A stretch of 64,000 nucleotides of DNA, taken from WRHT01 sp031550525. GTDB lineage: Bacteria > Desulfobacterota > Desulfovibrionia > Desulfovibrionales > Desulfovibrionaceae. Each line of letters begins with the position of its first letter. Within the stretch, counting starts at the first letter, position 1. Under the pieces are notes generated by a model. The model was not told the DNA's origin. It made no database searches and saw only the letters and a program-made list of their open reading frames with translations. The DNA lies in the NCBI GenBank assembly GCA_031550525.1, contig JAVBON010000014.1:124001-188000 (forward strand). The letters run 5' to 3'. The translations under genes and the position numbers were made by a program. Positions 1 to 7,565 of this stretch are shown here, piece by piece.

Positions 1-767
1 TAAACACCAGATCCGGAAAAATCGGACGCACCAAAAGTATATACCCCGTTAAGGCCGGGTGTAAGTAACACAGCATTGCCAGCCGAACCGGTGGAAGGAT
101 CGCCAAGGTATACTTTGGCCCCGGCCGGAAAGCCGGACAGGCGTATTTCGCCAACGCTGGAGCCGGAATCCGGGCTCAGGTTCATCGTAATACGCGCGGC
201 GTTTATGTCGTTATTGCCTTGGTGCTGCAAGGGCCTAGCATCCTCATAGGCATAGGCGCTAAAAGCGCCGCCTATATTGGTGGCTATGCCCAACCCAAAG
301 CTGCCGCCGGGGTAGCGGCCGGGGTCAAACTCATCAGTGTTCTCAACAGTGGGGGCCCAGCGGAACTGCCCGAGCTTATCCAGCGCGTCCAAGCCGCCCA
401 TAAGGCTGCCCGCGTCATCATCGTACACGCGGAGCCCGCCCATTGCAGTCGCGGCGGCCGCCGGGGTAACGTCTATATCATTGGCGGCCAGCAAATCGGC
501 ACTGGCTACCAGGGTGCCGTCGCCCAGCACAAAACTGGGCAGGGGCTCTTCGCCCACTTCAAAAAAACTTCTAATGGTAACGGTGCCTCCACCATCAATA
601 TCAAATATAAGGTCGTTGCCGCTGCGCGACATGGAAGCGTCAGAAGGATCAAAATTCAAAGCGAGCTGTCCAGCCCCGGCTGCACTCACAATGACTTCGG
701 CGCCAAAAGCGGCGGCGGCTACTTGTACGGTGGGACGAGCGGATGAGTTGGTGTTCTGAATAGACAT
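1..767 (-). CDS. N-terminus of a large type I-secreted adhesin (partial)
   Basis: The reading frame stays open from an ATG at 767 down to base 1, giving about 255 residues with the C-terminus beyond the window. The purine-rich GAAGGGAATGT stretch before the ATG is a plausible ribosome site. The protein has no signal peptide. An early segment (about residues 30-95) contains LALNFDPSD, SGNDLIFDIDGGGTVTI, a glycine-rich FFEVGEEPLP stretch and then LVASADLLAA. This pattern is typical of the N-terminal retention (BapA-prefix-like) module of giant RTX/VCBS adhesins that stay plugged in a type I secretion pore. The following residues are acidic, Gly/Ala/Asn-rich and cysteine-free. The neighbour on the right is a response regulator in the same direction. 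The family call is from the N-terminal pattern only; repeats and RTX motifs would lie outside the window. Confidence 0.6.
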   Translation of the reverse strand, partial: MSIQNTNSSARPTVQVAAAAFGAEVIVSAAGAGQLALNFDPSDASMSRSGNDLIFDIDGGGTVTIRSFFEVGEEPLPSFVLGDGTLVASADLLAANDIDVTPAAAATAMGGLRVYDDDAGSLMGGLDALDKLGQFRWAPTVENTDEFDPGRYPGGSFGLGIATNIGGAFSAYAYEDARPLQHQGNNDINAARITMNLSPDSGSSVGEIRLSGFPAGAKVYLGDPSTGSAGNAVLLTPGLNGVYTFGASDFSGSGV

Positions 768-1043
768 ACATTCCCTTCTAATTTTTACTTTTTCAGTTTA
801 TCTGCCGCATAATCTGCAAGACTTGCGCAGATGCTAATCTAGCGCGACAACTATTGCAAATTCTATTCCAATGGCTATAAACATATACACCCTAAGGTAT
901 TAGGGAAGCCATACTTTTTCACTCGCCAATGGCTCCCCTTTAAAACATCAGCATTCTGGTTTTACAAGACACCGTGGAGGTAATGCATTTACCAAGAAAG
1001 GCAAGCCATAAAGCTAAACTTTATGTCGATAGGCTGTTAATGC
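768..1043. other. Non-coding leader/promoter region of the adhesin gene
   Basis: No gene is visible. The stretch holds a small palindrome CCCTAA-GGTA-TTAGGG at 890-905 and two copies of CCAATGGCT, near 869 and 926, that bracket it. These could be operator elements for the leftward adhesin gene; this is inference only. Confidence 0.4.
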
Positions 1044-1103
1044 AAAAAAGAATTTGTCCTGAAAAATTGGACAAGGCCAATTTTTCAGGACAAATTCTTT
1101 TTT
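1044..1103 (-). terminator. 27-bp perfect hairpin, terminator of the response regulator gene
   Basis: Bases 1044-1070 are perfectly complementary to 1077-1103 around a 6-base loop (ACAAGG). The outer arms are A6/T6, so the RNA of either strand ends in a U run. It lies 63 bases past the stop of the leftward response regulator gene and separates it from the adhesin. The stem is unusually long for a simple terminator. Confidence 0.75.
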
Positions 1104-1166
1104 AGTAAGACAAAGCAAAATCAGACATTGCCGCTGCAAGGGAAATTTTTACTCTAGAGACAGCCC

Positions 1167-1838
1167 CTAGGCCACAAAGCGGTAGCCTACCCCACGCACG
1201 GTCTCAACCCTGCACTCGGCCGCCGCACGCGTAAGCTTGCGCCGCAAACGCGAAATCATAGCCTCAATGGCGTTGGCGCTAACAGCGCTGTCAAAGGAGT
1301 ACAAACGGTTAGTCAACTGTTCCTTGGTCATCACCCTTGGCGACATGCGCAGCATTTCCGCCAAAAGCCCAGCCTCTTTTCTGGTAAGAGCCAGATAATG
1401 CCCATTCACGGCAAAGCTGCCGCTATCCCAATCAATATGCAGGTTGGCAAAACGCGAAAATCTTTCCGTCTGAGCGCGCGTGCGCCGCAAAACAGCGCGC
1501 ATTCTGGCCTCAAGCTCGCCAAGATCAAAAGGTTTGATCAGATAATCGTCCACTCCGGCGTTAAGCCACCGTATGGTTTTTTCCGGCGAATCGGCCTCGC
1601 CCACAACAATGCAGGGCACATTGCGGTTGCTTGTGCGCATGCGCTCCGCCAACAGAGTTCCGGCATCCATATCCGGCATGGACAGGTCCATTATCATGAC
1701 CTCATAATTGTGCTGGCGCAGCATTTCAAGCGCATATGCGCCGCTGAGCACGGTATCCGTAACAAACCCTACCCTGCTCAAGTGCCCTGAAACAAGCGCC
1801 GCCAGTCCAGGGTCTTCTTCAAGAATAAGCACTTTCAT
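1167..1838 (-). CDS. OmpR/PhoB-family response regulator (orphan)
   Basis: DNA-binding response regulator of 223 residues. The receiver domain (about 1-115) shows the acidic pair in LILEEDPG near residue 8, the phospho-acceptor Asp in MIMDLSMPD near 51 and the conserved Lys in YLIKPFD near 100. The C-terminal winged-helix domain ends with the usual VETVRGVGYRF. A TTG at 1904 would add 22 residues that match nothing in the family, so the ATG at 1838 is preferred, although neither start has a strong ribosome site. No histidine kinase gene is adjacent. It is transcribed away from the gene at 2097, and the shared 258-bp spacer carries three TCAG direct repeats at 11-bp spacing, the arrangement this family binds. 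I infer autoregulation and/or control of the divergent metal locus. Confidence 0.9.
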   Translation of the reverse strand: MKVLILEEDPGLAALVSGHLSRVGFVTDTVLSGAYALEMLRQHNYEVMIMDLSMPDMDAGTLLAERMRTSNRNVPCIVVGEADSPEKTIRWLNAGVDDYLIKPFDLGELEARMRAVLRRTRAQTERFSRFANLHIDWDSGSFAVNGHYLALTRKEAGLLAEMLRMSPRVMTKEQLTNRLYSFDSAVSANAIEAMISRLRRKLTRAAAECRVETVRGVGYRFVA

Positions 1839-1911
1839 ATAGTTACCGCAATATGAGTTAGGTACAACAACCTCTCTTTTGCTGGTTACCGCACTTATAG
1901 TCAAGTTTTTT

Positions 1912-1930
1912 TATAATGACTTTCATTTTC
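1912..1930. promoter_or_regulatory. Weak Fur-box-like site
   Basis: By eye this matches 14 of 19 positions of the classical Fur box GATAATGATAATCATTATC. It lies between the response regulator start and the divergent gene at 2097. It is weaker than the site at 2041 and is listed as a possible second site. Confidence 0.3.
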
Positions 1931-1991
1931 ATTTATTATTGAGAATATGAAATCACCTCAAAATGCAAACAAAGTGCCCTTGGAAAAACTG

Positions 1992-2017
1992 TCAGGATTT
2001 TGTCAGATTTTTATCAG
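1992..2017 (+). promoter_or_regulatory. Three TCAG direct repeats at 11-bp period
   Basis: TCAG occurs at 1992, 2003 and 2014, exactly 11 bp apart and followed by AT-rich spacers. Tandem half-sites one helical turn apart are how OmpR/PhoB-family regulators bind. The adjacent orphan regulator is the obvious candidate ligand (inference). Confidence 0.5.
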
Positions 2018-2040
2018 GATGAAATGCTATTAGCCATTTG

Positions 2041-2055
2041 TGATAACAATTTTCA
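2041..2055 (+). promoter_or_regulatory. Fur box before the metal reduction operon
   Basis: TGATAACAATTTTCA matches 12 of the 14 fixed positions of the 7-1-7 Fur consensus TGATAATNATTATCA. It lies 42 bp before the start at 2097 and supports iron repression of the operon 2097-6397. Confidence 0.6.
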
Positions 2056-2096
2056 ATATCATAAAATGGTAACGGGCCTGCAACCGGATTTTGGCA

Positions 2097-3173
2097 ATGC
2101 CTAAACAATTATTATCGGCAAAAAACATTATGCGGCGCACTCCTGCTCAGGGGCAGCATCGTGCAAAGCCTCTCTTTCCGGCCTGGTATACCGGTTTGCG
2201 CTTGGCGTTATGCCTGCTGGCATTTTTACCCGCAACCTCCTTTGCAGGCACCATGCAAAACAGGCAGGCGGAGGTAGAGCTGCCGCCACCTGCAACCATT
2301 GTGGCGCCGCCTGAAAATGAACCTCTACACTATTGGTGGGAAACGCCATTTACCATGCGTAACCGCAATATAACGCAGCCGGACGGCTCTTCAAAATATC
2401 TGCTCACGCTCCATGCATCCGATGCCCGCATGCCGGAGACAGCTCCGGAAGTATACTACATTGTTGAGCCAAACCGCCGCTCGGGGCGGCATGGCCGTGG
2501 CACGGCACAGGCCCCCATACCCAAAGTTTATGCGGCAACGGTAAAAATGCATAACGGGCACTGGGTGGCGGAGGCCATTGCGGGCGGGCAGGCGCGAATG
2601 GACGTGCAGGCCAAAATACGCCACGCGGGTAAAAACTATTACGCCATGCTCACCCTGCCAGTCTGGAGCCCTGCCTCGCCAGACTTTGTGCCGCCGCCGG
2701 AAGCTGTTTTGCCTGAAGGCTGGCCGCAACTGCGCGTGCACTCCCCCGCGGGAGAATTCTTTTATCGTACCGAAACGCCACTCATAATCAGCCTGCAACC
2801 CAAAGGGCACATGCTGCAAGGCCCGTTGCTACTGGCCGACTCCCTGCGGGAAGAAAAAATGGGGCTGGCTTTTGCCAATAATGCGCCGCAAAACGGGCAG
2901 CACAGCATGTTGTTTACCGCGCCGGATGACGACAGGCTAAACTCCTCTGGCCAATACTCCAAGCACATGGCCTGGATTGCCGGTTTTTACGGCGGAGGCG
3001 GCATTACCCTTACAACCGAGATAAACCGCAACTCGCAAACCCATAGCCACCGGGCCGCAGGTTTTATTACGGCAGGCGCGGCCTTTGCCCTAGCGCTCTG
3101 CCTGGCTTTGAGCATGCGTCTGCGTTTTCGCGAGCCCAACAAACGCGGTAAGGTTATGGCCCATGCGCATTAA
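2097..3173 (+). CDS. Membrane-anchored periplasmic protein of unknown function
   Basis: I do not recognise the family. The protein (358 residues) begins with a long basic stretch and a hydrophobic signal segment ending LPATSFAG near residue 52. A large Pro/Gly-rich soluble domain follows (about 55-315), and one membrane segment near residues 323-343 (AAGFITAGAAFALALCLAL) precedes a short basic tail. A type I topology with the domain in the periplasm is likely. A TTG at 2091 would add two residues; the ATG at 2097 is chosen, but the ribosome site is poor. It overlaps the next gene, for a membrane polyferredoxin, by 11 bases, so the two are co-translated. A Fur-box match lies just upstream. It may be the periplasmic partner of the ferredoxin protein. 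Confidence 0.7.
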   Translation: MPKQLLSAKNIMRRTPAQGQHRAKPLFPAWYTGLRLALCLLAFLPATSFAGTMQNRQAEVELPPPATIVAPPENEPLHYWWETPFTMRNRNITQPDGSSKYLLTLHASDARMPETAPEVYYIVEPNRRSGRHGRGTAQAPIPKVYAATVKMHNGHWVAEAIAGGQARMDVQAKIRHAGKNYYAMLTLPVWSPASPDFVPPPEAVLPEGWPQLRVHSPAGEFFYRTETPLIISLQPKGHMLQGPLLLADSLREEKMGLAFANNAPQNGQHSMLFTAPDDDRLNSSGQYSKHMAWIAGFYGGGGITLTTEINRNSQTHSHRAAGFITAGAAFALALCLALSMRLRFREPNKRGKVMAHAH

Positions 3174-4161
3174 ACATCTGCGCCTGCTTACTCAGCACGC
3201 CAGCTTCGCGGTGCTAAGTTTTGGCGGAAACTTTGGCGTGAACCTAAGCAAAAGCCTGCCCTGCCTGGCCTGCCCATATGTGAGCAATTGCGGCGGGCGC
3301 TGCTACATATACCGCCTGCAGTCAGACCTGGCCCTGCCCTTTACGTCACTGTTCTCCACATCAGGGCAGGAGGCTTTAATGGCCTTGCTGCTGTTTTTGG
3401 GTCTCATAATAGTTTTCGGCAAAAGCTGGTGCGGCTGGATTTGTCCATTTGGACTGGTACAGGATTGGGTAACTGGCATACGCAAATTTTTCGGAATTCG
3501 CGAGGGTCAGTTAAACAAGCGCCTGCTCGCGGCCCTGGATTACGCCAAGTACATCTCGCTAGCCTGGCTGATTTTGCCCGCGCTTTTATCCGCAGACGTC
3601 GACCTTTACCACTCGTTTTGCCGCGTTTGCCCCGTACGCACCATTTTACCGCCGTTTTTCAGCGGGTTCTCCTTCAACCCTCTGTGGGCGTTGGATTCCA
3701 CCAATCTCATGACCTTGAGCATAAGTATAGCCTTAATGGTGTTTACCGGCAGCGTGCTTGTAGGCATTTTCTTTCGCGAGCGTTTTTTCTGCTATTTTTG
3801 TCCCATGGCGGCCTTTATGCACATTTTAAAGCCACTTACCCTACTCCGGCTGGTAAAGGAACCCTCCGCCTGCCACGGCTGCGGCACCTGCCGCAGAAAA
3901 TGCACCATGGGCATAGACGCCTCTTACAAGGAACGGGTGAAGACAGAAGTACAGGCCGACGGGTGCAGCGGGTGCTTTGGTTGCGTTGAAAGCTGCTCCA
4001 GCGAAGGCGCGCTCAAAATCAAATTCGGCCCAAAGGTTATATTCTCCTCTTCCCGCTCGCATGCAGCCGGGCAATTATCCACGCCCGGCCCCATAAAGCG
4101 CCTTAGGGATTTTATAAGGGCGAAAATAAAAGCAAAAACCGGCGCAACTTTTAACTCTTAA
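3163..4161 (+). CDS. Membrane polyferredoxin (NapH/CcoG-like 4Fe-4S protein)
   Basis: Integral membrane electron-transfer protein of 332 residues. The N-terminus has CLACPYVSNCGGRC (residues 34-47). Membrane helices are interleaved with Cys-Pro motifs: CGWICP (90-95), CRVCP (153-157) and CYFCP (210-214). The cytoplasmic C-terminus has two complete 4Fe-4S sites, CHGCGTCRRKC (237-247) and CSGCFGCVESC (268-278). This layout matches the NapH/NosR-C-terminal/CcoG group, which pass electrons across or along the membrane. It overlaps the preceding gene by 11 bases and is followed 22 bases later by the double-cubane-type protein. I infer that it supplies or draws low-potential electrons for that locus; the partner is not shown by sequence. 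Confidence 0.85.
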   Translation: MRIKHLRLLTQHASFAVLSFGGNFGVNLSKSLPCLACPYVSNCGGRCYIYRLQSDLALPFTSLFSTSGQEALMALLLFLGLIIVFGKSWCGWICPFGLVQDWVTGIRKFFGIREGQLNKRLLAALDYAKYISLAWLILPALLSADVDLYHSFCRVCPVRTILPPFFSGFSFNPLWALDSTNLMTLSISIALMVFTGSVLVGIFFRERFFCYFCPMAAFMHILKPLTLLRLVKEPSACHGCGTCRRKCTMGIDASYKERVKTEVQADGCSGCFGCVESCSSEGALKIKFGPKVIFSSSRSHAAGQLSTPGPIKRLRDFIRAKIKAKTGATFNS

Positions 4162-4183
4162 ACAGACAACAGTACCGCAAGAC

Positions 4184-5488
4184 ATGCCAGCAGAAACAAC
4201 CAGTACGGCCCAGCCAAGCCGCCATGAGCGCATGCTCCTGAAAGTGGGCGAGCGCAGGCGCGCCGAAATAGATGACGAAATAGCCGCCCTTACGGCGCGG
4301 GAAGAATACTTTCCAGCCCTGCAATACTTCACGCGGGTAGCTTCCGATGGCCTTGACCCACGCAAGGTGGCGGAACGGGTGCAAAAACCGGTGCTGGCCC
4401 TTATGTGTCTGCAGGCCCCTCTTGAGCTTTTTCACGCCTTCGGGCTGCATCCGTTAAAAATATTCAGCGGGTCGCAAGTTGCCGCAAGGCTTTCCGCGCC
4501 CAGCGTGTCCACACTTATGTGCCCCATGCTGCGTTCCGCCCTGGGGGCGTTGCAACTGGACGCTCCGGCGGTCCCAGCCGATGCGGGCGTCCCTATAGTG
4601 GCCGATCATGCCTTCAGCGCCTGGGTGCTGCCAACTACCTGCGACTGGGTGGTGCGTTTTCCTGAAATGATGGAGAACTGCGGCTACAGCCGCACAAAAC
4701 AACTGCACTATCTGGAGTTGCCACACCTTAAGGACGGCGAGCGCGGGCAAGCCAGATGGCTGGAAGAGATTTACAACCTGCGCGATTTTCTGGCCAGACT
4801 TACCGGCAAAAAACTGAGCCGCAAAAACCTGCTGCGCTCCATTGAGCTTTACCACGAAGCCTGGCAGGCCTTGAGCCAACTCACGGATTTGCGCCGCAAA
4901 GGGCTTGTGCCAGGCCTATGGTACGCGCTTATTGTGAACGCCTTTTTTCTGTGCGATGTGGCGGACTGGACCCAAGCGCTCAAAGCCGCCCTGCACGGCT
5001 TTAAGCGCCAGCAAGGCAGCAGGCCGCGCGTAATGCTGGCCGGCTCACCCATATTCTTTCCCAACTTCAAAGTGTTGCACCTTATCGAGCAGGCCGGTCT
5101 TGAGCTGGTGGCCGACGACCTCTGCTCTGGCGAAAGGGTCTTTCCCGGCGGCATCTTTGTGAAAGACACCTCGGAATTCGGCCTTATGCAGGCACTGGCC
5201 GAGCGTTACCACCAAGGATGCCTGTGCCCAACTTTTGCCGAAAACGACCGCAGGCTGGCCAACATACTAAATCCGGAGCGGCAAAAACAGGTAGCCGGGG
5301 TGATTTTTCACGTGCTCAAAGGCTGCCACCCTTTTGACGTATCCAGCTTTACTCTGGAACGGCGCATGAGAGAGGGCCCCCTCAAATACATCAAGCTGGA
5401 AACAGACTACACCTCTGAAGACTCGCAAACCCTGCTCACCCGGCTGGAGGCTTTTCGCGGCACTTTGCCCGCCCAGGCGCAAATATAA
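4184..5488 (+). CDS. 2-hydroxyacyl-CoA dehydratase/BcrC-family protein, likely double-cubane cluster protein
   Basis: Member of the BcrC/BadD/HgdB family (434 residues), whose members carry iron-sulfur clusters and receive electrons from an ATP-driven activator. Family-type cysteines are visible at C75 (MCLQAPLELF), C113 (LMCPMLRS), C153 and C166 (TTCDWVVRFPEMMENCG), C314, C346/C348 and C371 (GCHPFDVSS). True dehydratases and benzoyl-CoA reductases need a second related subunit; none is present, and no acyl-CoA gene is nearby. A single such protein next to a single activator is the gene arrangement of the double-cubane cluster protein (DCCP), known to reduce small molecules at an [8Fe-9S] cluster. 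The substrate here is unknown. Its place between a membrane polyferredoxin and a TonB-linked uptake locus suggests reduction of an imported metal complex or cofactor (inference). Confidence 0.75.
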   Translation: MPAETTSTAQPSRHERMLLKVGERRRAEIDDEIAALTAREEYFPALQYFTRVASDGLDPRKVAERVQKPVLALMCLQAPLELFHAFGLHPLKIFSGSQVAARLSAPSVSTLMCPMLRSALGALQLDAPAVPADAGVPIVADHAFSAWVLPTTCDWVVRFPEMMENCGYSRTKQLHYLELPHLKDGERGQARWLEEIYNLRDFLARLTGKKLSRKNLLRSIELYHEAWQALSQLTDLRRKGLVPGLWYALIVNAFFLCDVADWTQALKAALHGFKRQQGSRPRVMLAGSPIFFPNFKVLHLIEQAGLELVADDLCSGERVFPGGIFVKDTSEFGLMQALAERYHQGCLCPTFAENDRRLANILNPERQKQVAGVIFHVLKGCHPFDVSSFTLERRMREGPLKYIKLETDYTSEDSQTLLTRLEAFRGTLPAQAQI

Positions 5489-5632
5489 ATACGGGCGGCA
5501 GCCATTTTATGCAGGGGGTTAGGAAAGGCTCGGGTACATTGCCCGCGCGGGCATGCGTATAGGCCCGGCCAATCACCCTTACGCCGCGTGAATAACTCCG
5601 GCATGCTGATACAGAGATAGAAGGAGAATATT

Positions 5633-6397
5633 ATGAGTTTGAACATCGGGCTTGATTTGGGCAGCACCGCCATAAAAATGGTCATTAACCACAATGGCGA
5701 GCTTAAATGGCACAAAAAAGTGCCTACTGCGCCGGGGCAGGAAAAAATAGCCAAAGATTTGATTGAAGTGGCGCTTGAAGAATACGGCCTGGCGGAAGGC
5801 GATATAAAGGATGTGGCCGCCACCGGTTACGGAAAAGGCCTGGTAAGTTTCGCTGGCGTGCGGGTTGATGAAATTTCGGCTAACGCCAGGGGTATTTTCG
5901 CCCTCAGTAACGGCGACTGCCGCACTATAATCAACATAGGCGGGCAGGACCTTAAGGTAATTAATCTGGAGGAAAACGGACAAATCTCTAATTTCAAGAT
6001 GAATGACAAATGCGCTGCGGGCACGGGCCGCTTTTTTGAGTTGGCCGCCCGTATACTGGATACGCCCATAGGAGAATTCGGCCGCCTTAGCCAAAGCACC
6101 GATGAAACTGTGGAGCTTAACAGCACCTGCGTGGTTTTTGCCGAAAGCGAAATCGTTTCGCTCATCGCAAAAGGCACCCCGAAAGAAGCCATTATTCGCG
6201 GCCTGCACTATTCCGTGGCCCGCCGTATCGGTAACCTGATGGGGCGTAACGCCTCCGGGCGGGGCATTTATCTTGACGGCGGCCCGGCGCAAAACGCCGG
6301 ATTGCTGGAAGCTTTGGAAGACGAATTGCTTATGGAAATAAAGGTGCTGCCGCAGCCGCAATTTACCGTGGCTTTCGGCGCAACCTTGGCAGCATAG
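5633..6397 (+). CDS. BadF/BadG/BcrA-type ATPase activator of the double-cubane protein
   Basis: ASKHA-fold ATPase of 254 residues that holds one [4Fe-4S] cluster between two subunits and uses ATP to push electrons to its partner. Visible are the phosphate-1 loop (GLDLGSTAIK, residues 6-15), the INIGGQDLKVI segment, and the two cluster cysteines C127 in NDKCAAGTGRF and C166 in STCVVFAESE, both in the expected context. The nucleotide-binding LDGGPAQN segment is near 215. The length fits the HgdC/DCCP-reductase type rather than the larger benzoyl-CoA reductase type. The ribosome site AGAAGGAG precedes the ATG. A 144-base gap separates it from the gene before. The stop codon lies at the very start of a long palindromic element. 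Confidence 0.88.
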   Translation: MSLNIGLDLGSTAIKMVINHNGELKWHKKVPTAPGQEKIAKDLIEVALEEYGLAEGDIKDVAATGYGKGLVSFAGVRVDEISANARGIFALSNGDCRTIINIGGQDLKVINLEENGQISNFKMNDKCAAGTGRFFELAARILDTPIGEFGRLSQSTDETVELNSTCVVFAESEIVSLIAKGTPKEAIIRGLHYSVARRIGNLMGRNASGRGIYLDGGPAQNAGLLEALEDELLMEIKVLPQPQFTVAFGATLAA

Positions 6398-6614
6398 GGG
6401 GTGTTCACACAGCGTGAATTTTTGCGTTTTGGCAAGTAAAAAGACTTTTTATGCGGGTAACATACCCTTACGGTATGTTACCGAAAATTATGCAGGAAAA
6501 CATAATTGGACTGCGCGACCGCCCAAAGGGTGAGGCACAGGGCGTGCCGCGCCAGATAAAAAGGTTTTCTTACCCGTGCTGGTGGCAAAAAGACCGTTGC
6601 GTGAATAAACCCTA
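6395..6614. repeat. Long palindromic intergenic element, copy 1 (largest)
   Basis: About 220 bp that fold into one long imperfect hairpin. The ends pair as TAGGGGGTGTTCAC with GTGAATAAACCCTA. Inside is a perfect 11-bp stem (6456-6466 with 6472-6482) at the apex of the left half. It shares the blocks AATTTTTG..GGCAAG and GGCAAAAAGACC with the other six copies in the window. It begins on the activator stop codon and ends 35 bases before the DUF4198 gene. Confidence 0.6.
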
Positions 6615-6649
6615 GCCACAATAACCCTCTAACACTACAAGGATTAGAT

Positions 6650-7432
6650 ATGTTCTCGCATAAAAAAATCGCTCTTACCTTGCTGTTTGTGCTGGGCAGC
6701 GCAAGTACCGCCTTTGCCCACGACTTCTGGATGCAAGGCTCGGCCCCCAAAGCAGGGCAAAAGCTTACGGCTGAAATAGGCTTCGGCCACTCTTTCGCTA
6801 AAACCGAGCCGTTGCAGGAGCAAATGCTAAACAGCTTCAACCCTGTGGAAGTTGTAGGCGTAAAAGGCAAGCTTGCTATGGAGCCAGGCGCGGCCAACAA
6901 CGTGTTCACCAGCAAAAAAGCAGTGGAGAAAGGCAGCTACTATGTGCTCGGCTCCATGAAGCCCAATGTGTTTACAAGAGCGGAAAGCGGCTTCTCGCGC
7001 AAGTACAAGAATGAAGTGGAAGCCCCCATGGAATGCAACGAGTACAACATGTATTCCAAAGGCATAGTAAACATAGACAGCGCTGGCGACCTTGATTTTC
7101 TTAAAAAGCCGCAGGGGCAGAAGCTGGAAATAATTCCGCAGGTATTGCCATCCTCCGTCAAACCTGGCCAGCCCATGCAGTTTTTGGTGCTTTATGACGG
7201 AGCGCCTCTGGCCTGGGCCGAAGTAGCGGCCGTGCTGGACGGCTTCAGCCACGGCGACGAAAACGCCAAAGCCTTTGCCAGTAAAACCAACAAAAATGGC
7301 CTGGTAAACTTTATTCCGCTGGTGGAAGGCTACTGGAAGGTCGCCGTAATACACAAAACGCCGTACCAGAACAAAGACCTGTGCGACAACAGCAATTACA
7401 TCGGCTCAATAACCTTCAAGATTGGCAATTAG
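6650..7432 (+). CDS. DUF4198-type periplasmic protein with N-terminal histidine
   Basis: Secreted protein of 260 residues. The signal peptide (MFSHKKIALTLLFVLG...) ends in AFA, so the mature chain starts HDFWMQG. The HDFW start, a beta-rich body and a C-terminal carboxypeptidase-regulatory-like part (PLAWAEVAAVLDG near 185, NGLVNFIPLVEGYWKV near 222) fit the DUF4198 family, found with Ni/Co/Fe uptake systems and TonB receptors. A mature N-terminal His could serve as a metal ligand (inference). The ribosome site AAGGA precedes the ATG. It lies between the activator gene and the TonB receptor, with a palindromic element in front and a Fur box behind. DUF4198 membership is recognised by pattern, not by search. 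Confidence 0.75.
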   Translation: MFSHKKIALTLLFVLGSASTAFAHDFWMQGSAPKAGQKLTAEIGFGHSFAKTEPLQEQMLNSFNPVEVVGVKGKLAMEPGAANNVFTSKKAVEKGSYYVLGSMKPNVFTRAESGFSRKYKNEVEAPMECNEYNMYSKGIVNIDSAGDLDFLKKPQGQKLEIIPQVLPSSVKPGQPMQFLVLYDGAPLAWAEVAAVLDGFSHGDENAKAFASKTNKNGLVNFIPLVEGYWKVAVIHKTPYQNKDLCDNSNYIGSITFKIGN

Positions 7433-7473
7433 CGCTTTTGCATCAAACTATATCGATAAATTGATAGCAGTAC

Positions 7474-7488
7474 TCAAAATCATTCTCA
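7474..7488 (+). promoter_or_regulatory. Fur box before the TonB receptor
   Basis: TCAAAATCATTCTCA matches 12 of 14 fixed positions of TGATAATNATTATCA. A -10-like CATAAT (7487-7492) overlaps its right end, so Fur binding would block polymerase. Confidence 0.65.
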
Positions 7489-7508
7489 TAATCACCATCT
7501 AAATATCA

Positions 7509-7544
7509 GTTCCCCGGCTCCGCGCTACGCAGCAGCCGGGGAAC
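7509..7544 (+). other. GC-rich hairpin in the TonB receptor leader
   Basis: Perfect 11-bp stem GTTCCCCGGCT/AGCCGGGGAAC around a 14-base loop, ending 7 bases before the AGGAG ribosome site. No U run follows, so it is more likely a leader structure (stability or translational control) than a terminator. Confidence 0.5.
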
Positions 7545-7565
7545 GAAAATCAGGAGACAATGCCA

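Noticed and set aside
4184..6397. 2-hydroxyacyl-CoA dehydratase or benzoyl-CoA reductase operon
   Set aside because: These enzymes need two related subunits plus CoA-ester genes; only one subunit is here and the neighbours are metal-related.
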